From NCBI RefSeq assembly GCF_019393635.1, contig NC_057863.1, forward strand, positions 638,376,306 to 638,440,305: 64,000 nt of DNA, given 5' to 3'. The DNA is from Dromiciops gliroides. Taxonomy: Eukaryota > Chordata > Mammalia > Microbiotheria > Microbiotheriidae. Every line of letters starts with the position of its first letter. The first letter of the stretch is position 1. The notes under the pieces were generated by a model. It was not told where the DNA came from, ran no database searches, and was given only the letters and a program-made list of their open reading frames with translations. The position numbers and the translations under genes were made by a program. Shown one piece after another: positions 10,554 to 19,500 of this stretch.

Positions 10554-13500
10554 GTGAGGCCCCGCCCTAGGAGGCAGGCGGAAGCCCTGTTTACCGGGCC
10601 TTCGTCATTTCCTCAATCGATGAACCGGCTCTTCCATCTCTCCCCCCATTAACCAAGCCTTGGTCAGCCCCCCCATTATCCGGGCCTTCATCATTACTCC
10701 TTCCCTCCGTTAACCGGCCCATCTTCCCTCCTCCCGCCCTCATTAACCCGCCCTTCGCTTCCACGCCCACGGCCCCCCCCCCCAATTAACCGGGCTCCCT
10801 TCACTTCCGCCCCCTCCCCCTCCCAGCATCGGCCCCGCCTTCTGCATTCCTCGTCCTTCCCATTCACTGGACCCTTGGCGGCCAGTGACCAGCCACGGAT
10901 TGTTGGAGCATTTGTTAGGAGGGGAGCCGGGGACTCGGGTCCTAGGCTCGGCCCCTCAAGAGCCCGTGACCCCCCCCCGGCCTCTTACGTTGTGGGTTCA
11001 GAGATGGGAGGGGCCTCCACCCCCAGGTTTTACAGAGAGATCGAGGGTCACCTGTGGCCCCTTCAAAGGCTTCTCAGGCCTCTGAGCTTCAAATGAGTCG
11101 GTGCATTTTAAATCTCACACACACCCCTTCAAGTCTTCAAAGGGCTCGTGCATTTATTTATTTATTTTCATTTTTTGCGGGGCAACGAGTGTTAAGTTAC
11201 CTGCCCCGGGTCACACAGCTAGTAAGTGTCAGGTGTCTGAGGCCAGATTTGAACTCAGGTCTTCCTGAATCCAGAGTCGGTGCTTTATCCACTGTGCCAC
11301 CTAGCTGCCCCTTAAATTGTTTTTTAAACCTTAAATACATACACATACACATATGCACACCCCTATCTTCTGAGCTGCCTCTCCTGTATTCGAAGACTAA
11401 ACTAGACTGGTCTAGACTTCCCCCAAATGGGCAAAATAGGGGGAGGGAATAAGCATTCCTATAGAGCCTACTATGTGCCAGGCACTGTGCTAAGTAAGAA
11501 CTTTACAAATAGTATCTTGTTTGATTCTCAACCAGCCTATGAAGTACAAGCTGCTATTATGCCCATTTTACATTTGAGGAAACTGAGGTAGACAGGTGAA
11601 GTGACTTGTCCAGAGTCACAACTAGTGTTTGAGGCTGGATTTGAATCCCAGGTTTGGGCTCAATCCTATCCACTCATGTCCTCAGTAGCGGCAGTTAAGA
11701 CTTCAGCCTAGAATTAGAAACCAGACTGCTCACGTTTGTTAGGCAGGAAACTGCTCCTGCCCCTTCAGTAATTTTTTAAAAAATAAAATAAACAGTTTTA
11801 TTTATACTTTTGGGTTCCAATTTTAACTCCTCTTTCCCTCCCTCACCTCCCTGTTCCCTCCTTTCAGTGAATTTGAAGATAGAAAATCTAGGTTATGTCT
11901 TTTTGTTGTGACCTTGGGCAAGTATATTTACCTCCCTTGATCAAGGTTACTTCATCTGTAAAATGAACTCCCTTGGTTTTGAGGTCCCCTCCTGCTCTAA
12001 CTCTGTGGTCCCATGACTTATTGGGGTGGCTAGCTGGCATAGCAGGCCTGAATTCAGTAAGACTTGAGTTCAAATTTGGTCTCAGAGACTTACTAGCTGT
12101 GTCACTTCACCCTGTTTGCCTCAGTTTCCTCATCTGTAAAATGAGCTAGAGAAGGAAATGGTAAACCACTCCAGTACCTTTGCCAAGAAAACCCCAGATG
12201 GGGTCACGAAGAATCAGACACAACTGAAAACAACCAAACAACAATGACTTAGTGTAACCTGTAGAAATCATCGGTCTCCCCTTTAAAAATGGGGATTCTA
12301 ATGCCTTTTACTTTCTACCACAGAAGGCTGTTTAGGCATGTGAATCATGAGCTTGGTGATGCCAGGGTGAGCAATAAGGTGGCAACAGTGGACAGAGAAA
12401 TGCCTCACAGCATGGCAGAGAAACCAGGCAAGCTCAGATCTTGATACCTCCATGATCAAGGGGGAGAAGCCTTGGGCCCAGAGTCGAGACCATGGGTTGG
12501 TTCTGGTCTCTAACAACTGGACTAGCTGTGTGGCCTTGGGCAAGTGCTTTCCTTCTCTGGGCTTCAGTTGCCTCATTTGTAAAATGGGCATAATAATCCC
12601 CCACCTCTCAGGGCTGCTGTGAGGAAGGCAAGGCACTCTGAAACCTCAGGGGACAATAGAAATTGGAGTAATTCTGATCTTCAGTTAATAGACTTTATTA
12701 CTCTCTGCTCCACCTTGCTTAGCCATCAGGTTGTGGCTTGTCAAGGAGACAAGCCTCCAGAAGCAGGGAGGGGGTTTAGGGGCTGGCTGTAGAAAGGGCT
12801 TTGGGTTCCTTCGAAGCCCTGCTAGAAGGAAGGAGGTCAATAAGGAGAAGAGACATTTGGATTTGAGGCCATAGGAATCCAGATCACCTCTAGCACTTCC
12901 TGATGAGTTCTGTTGGAAGATGCTTGATGCTTGAATGCCCCCTCCTCAGTTTTCCCCACCCCCAGAATCTTCTCCTGTCCCAGCCTGAGCAGGGTGGGAG
13001 TCATTTGTTTCTAGCCCTGTTTCTGGTATTTGATGGTCAGACTTCTGCAGCTTAGAGAGCTCATTGCTGAGATGAGGCCTCTGGGAAATGCAGTGCTTTT
13101 CCTAGTCCAGTTTACCCTTTCCATGAGGTCATGGATTCAGAGCTGGAAGGGCCCTTAGAGATCAGTCCCTGGACTTGATGTGGAACACTGACCACCATTT
13201 CTCAGGGGCATTCGACCCTTGGCATGCCTGTGTCCCTGCCCATGGTCCTTTTGTGATCAGCTGATTCAGCCAGCCAATTTGTGGAATTAATCTTAATGGC
13301 AAGTACAATGTCTCTTCCTTGTTTTGTATTCACAGAGCTTCAAACAGCTGCTCTTGGCTGGACCAAGAAGGGTTAAATGAGTCCGATGAATTGTGGAGAC
13401 TGCTGGTGTGGAGAAGTGTGAGCTCCAGTCTGAATCGGGCCAGCCAGGAAATGCCAGATTTACCAGCATTCTTTGACAAGGTAGCCTCTACCTCACGATA

Positions 13501-16500
13501 TTAATGGTCAGGATGTAGATTTTTATGACAGTCTATTAACGTGGCACCAGTTGCCTTTTAAAATTAGACTTTTTAAAGTAGGGAAACATGACCTTTAAAA
13601 AAAAGTGGCTAAACTCCTAACAAATCCATTTCATTGAAATTGTGTTGTGTATGGAACAGGGCTGTGCACCTAGCACTCTGTTGGAGGGATGGTAACGTGA
13701 TGAATTTGGAATGGATGAATCCTTAGCCACCACCAGCAAAAAGGCTGCTAGGCTCCTCTGCCTTCACCAGAATCTTAGGCCATTTCAAAAATATATTCAT
13801 ACTGCCCCCCACCCCCACCCCAAGCCACACACATGTAGAAGCCTCAGGTATGGAGATACTAGAGTTTCTAGGAGAATAAGGGGCACTGTGGGGTTTTTTC
13901 CTGTTATTTGCATTTTGATTTTATGGTATCTGAATTCTGAGAGTTGGAAAGAACCTCAGAGACTGGACAGTCACTCAGCCACCGAACACCAAATGCCGGG
14001 TAGTGGAGACAAGGCACGATACTCTCTCTGTGTTCAAGGAGTGTCAGCATCCCCAGCCCACCTAGAGCTTCCAGTGACGGGAACCTCACTACCCCTTTCA
14101 CTTATTTGGAGGAGCTTTTTCTGTGTCCCTCTGAAGAGGCTTGCCTCAGCAAGTCACCCATTGGTGACCCCTGGGTCTCCCTCTGGGAGGGAGGGCCTTT
14201 CTGCTACTTTTCTCCAGGCTCAGTACCCCCAGGGCCCCACTGAAGGAATCCCCACCATAGCCTAATGGGAGAGCCGTCATTCAGCTTGACGCCCTCCACC
14301 AGGGGGAGCCCCGGCTTTTCTAGGCAGCCCATCCCCCTTAGGGATACGCAAGAAATTTCTCCTGATGTCCAGTCTAAATTTGCCTCCTTGCAACCCCTTC
14401 CCATTCCTTCCTTCCTACATTTGGCCTCTGGGGCCAAGGAGAACAGGTCTCATCCTTCCTCCATAGGGCAGCTTGGTGGGTACTTAAGGAAGTCCCAGCT
14501 CCTACATGGCATGGCTTCAGGGCCCTTCACCATCCTGGTAGCCCTCCTCATTTGTTATGTTCTTAAACGATGACCTCTAGAACTGGTCCCAGTGCTCCAG
14601 CTGCAGTGGGAGGAGGGCAGAGAACAGACAGGCTTGACCACCTTGGGCCACTCTTAACAAGGGACCCCTTCCAGGAATCAGTAGGCAATAATTCCTGTTT
14701 CTTCAAGAACTTGTCCTTTCAGTGAGTTGCCCAAAAGAGGGTAGACCAGAAGGAGTCTTTGCCTCCTTTGGGCAGGGGATTGTGTGCTTCGGGTTAATTA
14801 TTATAGGGACCAAAGTCCTTTTCAGGAGGCTCAGGACACAGAGAAGGTCCTGAGGTTTTCTGGGACACTGACTTTTCCTCGTGATCAGGACCCAGCAAAC
14901 CTGGAGCTGGCAGAGCAGCTTTCTGTTGGCAGTGACCCAGACAAGGCACGTACGCCCTAGGAGTTTTCACTTGAAATCCCTGGTACTTCAGACCCACTCT
15001 CTGCAAAGGGAGCTTAAGGCATTTGGCTCAGCCTGTGCTTAAAACTTCCTAGAAACTGGGGCATATTGTGAGGGAAAGAGCCTTGTACCCAGAGGCTGAG
15101 GACTTGGGTGTGAATCCTGGGTGAATCACTGCTCCTCACTGGGCCTCCAGTTCCACATCCCTGACTTTTTTTTTCCATTTCTTTTTTTTTGGTGAGGCAA
15201 TTGGGGTTCAATGACTTGCAGGGTCACGCAGCTAGTAAGTGTTAAGTGTTTGAGGTCGGATTTGAACTCAGGTCCTCCTGACTCCAGGGCTGGTGCTCTA
15301 TCCACTGTGCCACCTAGCTGCCCCCCAGACTTTTCTTTAACCCTGAACTCTAGGATTCTAGGAGTATTGCTTTTTCCATGATGCTTTTTAAGGGGGAGAA
15401 AAAAAGTTTAGCCATTCTAGTTTGATCTGAAACAGAAGAAAGAGTGCTGGCTTGGTAGCCGATGATCTGGGTTCAAATCCTGCCTCTGCCCCTTCTGTGA
15501 CCCTGGGATGAATCACTCACCCTCTCTGGGCCTTAGTTTTTGTATCTACAGAATGTGAGGGTTGAGCTAGACAGCCTTTGAGTTTCTTTGCAGTTCTAGA
15601 ACGGTGAATGAAAACCCTGTTTTTACAGAGCACCAGGAACGATGAGAACTCACAGCAGCCTGTCGTCTTTAAAGTGGGGACAGAGGAGTTCCGGTGGATA
15701 CCTTTCCCACCTGCCTTCCCATTTGTTGGTGGTCAGTTTAAAGATCTAGACTCTTCTCCCATCACTGAGGAGACGCCTCCTCCTCGGGCACCCCAGGAGC
15801 AGGAGCAAGGAGTGGGCCCACAGAGCAGCGGGCCTTCCTCCTGGGCAGCGGGGAGCTGTGAGAGCCAGGACCCGCGGCCTGGCAGCGGAGCCGGCGTGAA
15901 GAGGCCCTCGGAGCGGAGAGATGGCAGCACCAAGGCTGTGAAAAGCCAGCTTCCACAACCTGCACAGCTCTCCCAGCTCAGGAAGAAACAGAGACTCAGG
16001 GAAGAGGGGGGCGCCTCCTCCCCAGCTGCTCCACAGACTCTGGCTCCCACGGGCGTGACCCCTGCAGGGCGCTCCTCTCTGAGAGCGCCCGACCACAACC
16101 TCGGCCCAGGAGCGAGAGAGGAAAAAGATACTGCCTCGGCCACTGCCGGCCAGGGGATGGTGGCACTTGACGGCTGTCCAATGTGCCAGGTCCCGTTCAC
16201 TGGAACGTAAGTCCTTGATCCTTTTCCTCTCCTGGGAGAGTCCCTTAGTGAAGTGCCCTGCAGAGCCAGATTGGCGGGGAGGAGGAGGGCATCTCCCACA
16301 GACCCCCGGGCAGGGGCTGTTACTGGGACAGCAGTTTAAAAAACCCAGAGAGGACAGGGCCTGCAGCCATTTTTACTGTGTGTGTAGAAATCCTCTCAAC
16401 GTGGCGCCGCCACAGCTTAGCCTTGGCCTTGTAAAGTAATTTTATATAGGGAGTTCCTGCAAAATTAATTGTTGATGCTGCCTTCCACCCAGCTGGGAAG

Positions 16501-19500
16501 GTTAACATCTCTTTCATGGCTATTCCCGGCTTCAGAGTGCACACAGAGCTGCCGGCCGGCAGCAACTGCCCGGGCCGGGATCAGCACGTAGGGGCCGGTC
16601 GCCCGCTGCTGCTGGCCGGGCACCCCTGGGCGGGAGCACAGCTGCAGCTTTATGACCACACAGAAACACTACAGCATTCGTCCGGACAGGAAATATCTTC
16701 TCATTCTGTAACATTGGGAATTTCACTTGGCTCCCACGGTTGATTTAATGGGAGTTGGGTTAAGTACAGAAATCCCCAACCATAAAGATGAGCATCTAGC
16801 TCCGAGTGAGGATTGGGTTTTAAATGAGCATTTCCTTGTTTAAATAACCCCGTAAATATTTGCCCTAATATGTTCCGGGTGTTGTTTGGGAGGTTGGAAA
16901 AATGGAAAATCCTCTGTCATTCTTGCTGGAGCTGAAACTCTGGTTTTTTGTCAAATTTCCCATTTGGTGGCTTTTCTTTCTATGTGGGATTGAGCCCACT
17001 TGGGCTGCCGTTCTCCTGGAACCGCCTGCCACCTCCCTAAGAGCCCTGGCCAGTCTGAGGTGCCCGCCATGCCAGCTCCCAGAACAGTTCCTGGGTCCAA
17101 GCGTCTGCTTTTTGCTTATAGTCACATCTAGAGGGTGAAGAGCCCAGGGAGCATTCTCCCGACCAGCATGGCTAGAGCAGCCCGCGGGCAGGGCCCACAG
17201 TAAGGAGGGACAAGGGGGTAGCAGGACGTGGGCAGCTGCTGGTGCAGTGGAGTCAGCCGGACCGCAGCTTCAAGCTGCTCTTGGATACTTAGTAGCCGGG
17301 TTACCTTGGCAGGCCACTTTACCTCTGCCTGTTTCCTCCTCTATGATAACAGCACCCACCACCAGAGTTGTTGTGAGGATCAAGTAAGGTCGTTGTAAGG
17401 TGTTGAGTGCATGGTGCCTGGCATACAGTAGGTGCCACACATATGGTAGCTGGCATTCTTATTGGAGAATTGTGGGCCTCTGGAGTTAGACACAAAGCGA
17501 CTAAAGATAGATCAGGTATATATGATGTGTCTTTCACAGCTCTTTGATTGGAAGCTTTTGCTTGCATTAAACAGGGATAGAAGGTTGCCTGCTCTCTGTG
17601 GTCTTCAGATAGTCTGCCCCTGGAATGGAGTGTTCCACTTGTTTGGATACAACGAGCCCCATTCATACAGCAGAGGACAGGGCCAACATTTACCTTGTAG
17701 ACGACTGGAGTCATGTTTGGGGTCACGGGTGTATGGTCCCACTGTATCTGAAGCCATGGAGCATGACCTTTCTGGCCATGCTCAGCATCCCAGGAGGAAG
17801 GGGAGAAGTCAGGTCCCAGATGTGGCCACGGCTGAGGCTCAGTGGGGCAGGAAGCATTCTAGGAGAGCCTGGAGAACAGCATTTACTTGGCTTACCATGG
17901 AGTCCAGCCTGGCTAGGGCGGCTGTGATGACAGCATAAGGTTTGACTTGTGGAGGTCTTGATTCACAAATGTCAGGAAAATTCTCAAGAAATTGAGGGAC
18001 TAGAAAAAGGCTCTTGGAATTCCTTCACAAGACTCACCTTCTTGAAGGAGAAAGGCCCTTGGGTCAGATGTCCGATTAGTCCAGTTTATTCTTTCCGATT
18101 CCTTTATGAGGTTGGCAAGGGATTGTGGGGGAAATAGCCATCAGATATGTTTATTTCGGGGTTAGGGGACCAGTCTGGCTGAGCTTGGAGAGGGGTTTGT
18201 TGCCAGATCAGAGGTGATGGTGTCTTTTTGGCCATAGCAGTTCATCACCTTGCCTGCTGAAGCATCCAGGAGGGGTAGTGAGCTGCCATTAGTGGATAGG
18301 GGCAAAGTTGAAGCCTAGTGAAAGCGTGGAGGTCAGCAAACTATTCTAGCTGTCTTATTTCTTAGGAAGCTAGGGACTGCACCTGTGATTTCAATAATGA
18401 GGGGACTCCTAGGCGAGCAGACATCCTTCACCAATGCAGGTTAGCCCCTGCTCTGAAGTGTAAGAATTTCAGAGTTGTGTGGACCTGAGAAGTTAAGCGA
18501 CTTGTTTGGGGCCTATAGCCAGTATAGGTCAGAGGCCAGACTTAAACCATTCGAGGCCTGCCCTTGCTGCAGTGTAATCACTCACACCTACCATGTATTG
18601 GCATAGAACACCACAAATTAACATTATCTGGGTTATGTTGTGTTTTTGTTGTTGTTGTTAAAACATTTTCCAATTACATTTTAATCTGTTTGGGGCTAGA
18701 TTGCCCAACAGTTTTCCTGACCAGCCACAAGTTTGACACCTCTGCTTTACATGGTGCAGCCTCTCAAAATAACATTTATATTATTCTTTAAGGTTTGCAA
18801 AGGGCTTTACATATATCATCTCATTTTATCCTCCTAACTTTGGGAAGGGTGCTATTATTATCTTCTTTTAACAGATGAGGAAAGTGAGTCAGATAGCCAT
18901 TGAGTGACTTTACCAGGGTCACACAACTACTAAGTTTCTAAAGTAGCATTTGAAATTCATTTTAAAAGCATTAAAAATAGACCCTTGGGGGCAGCTAGGT
19001 GGCACAGTGGATAGAGCACCGGCCCTGGATTTCAGGAGGACCTGAGTTCAAATCCGGCCTCAAACCATTGACACTTACTAGCTGTGTGACCCTGGACAAG
19101 TCACTTAACCCCAATTGCCTCACTAAAAAAAAAAAAAAAAAATAGACCCTTGGAAAAGATAGAGACAAGCATTCAGCTTTCTGGTTTTAAAGTAGTTGCC
19201 AAAGGGCAGCTAGGTGGCACAGTGGATAAAGCACCAGCCCTGGAGTCAGGAGGACCTGAGTTCAAATCCGACCTCAGACACTTGACACTTACTAGCTGTG
19301 TGACCCTGAGCAAGTCACTTAACCCCAATTGCCTCACCAAAAAAAATTTTAAAAATCAAATAAAGTAGTTGCTGAAATGACTTGCTAAAGGACCTCGATT
19401 TGGGGGAGAAAGTAGGTGTTGATCAACTTAGTTCTGTTTCGCCATAGTGCTATGTGTATTCTGTGCTCATGACTGTGTCCTTATAAATGATGGGGTATGT

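Noticed and set aside
13711-14573. Two adjacent open frames of 184 and 102 codons
   Set aside because: They lie in antisense L3/CR1 sequence in FAAP20 intron 2 and resemble no protein.
15733-16299. Antisense open frames of 188, 116 and 67 codons opposite FAAP20 exon 3
   Set aside because: They are shadows of the GC-rich coding exon; none has a family motif.
17462-17938. 158-codon open frame in FAAP20 intron 3
   Set aside because: No domain, no splice or codon support, overlapping frames in the same DNA.
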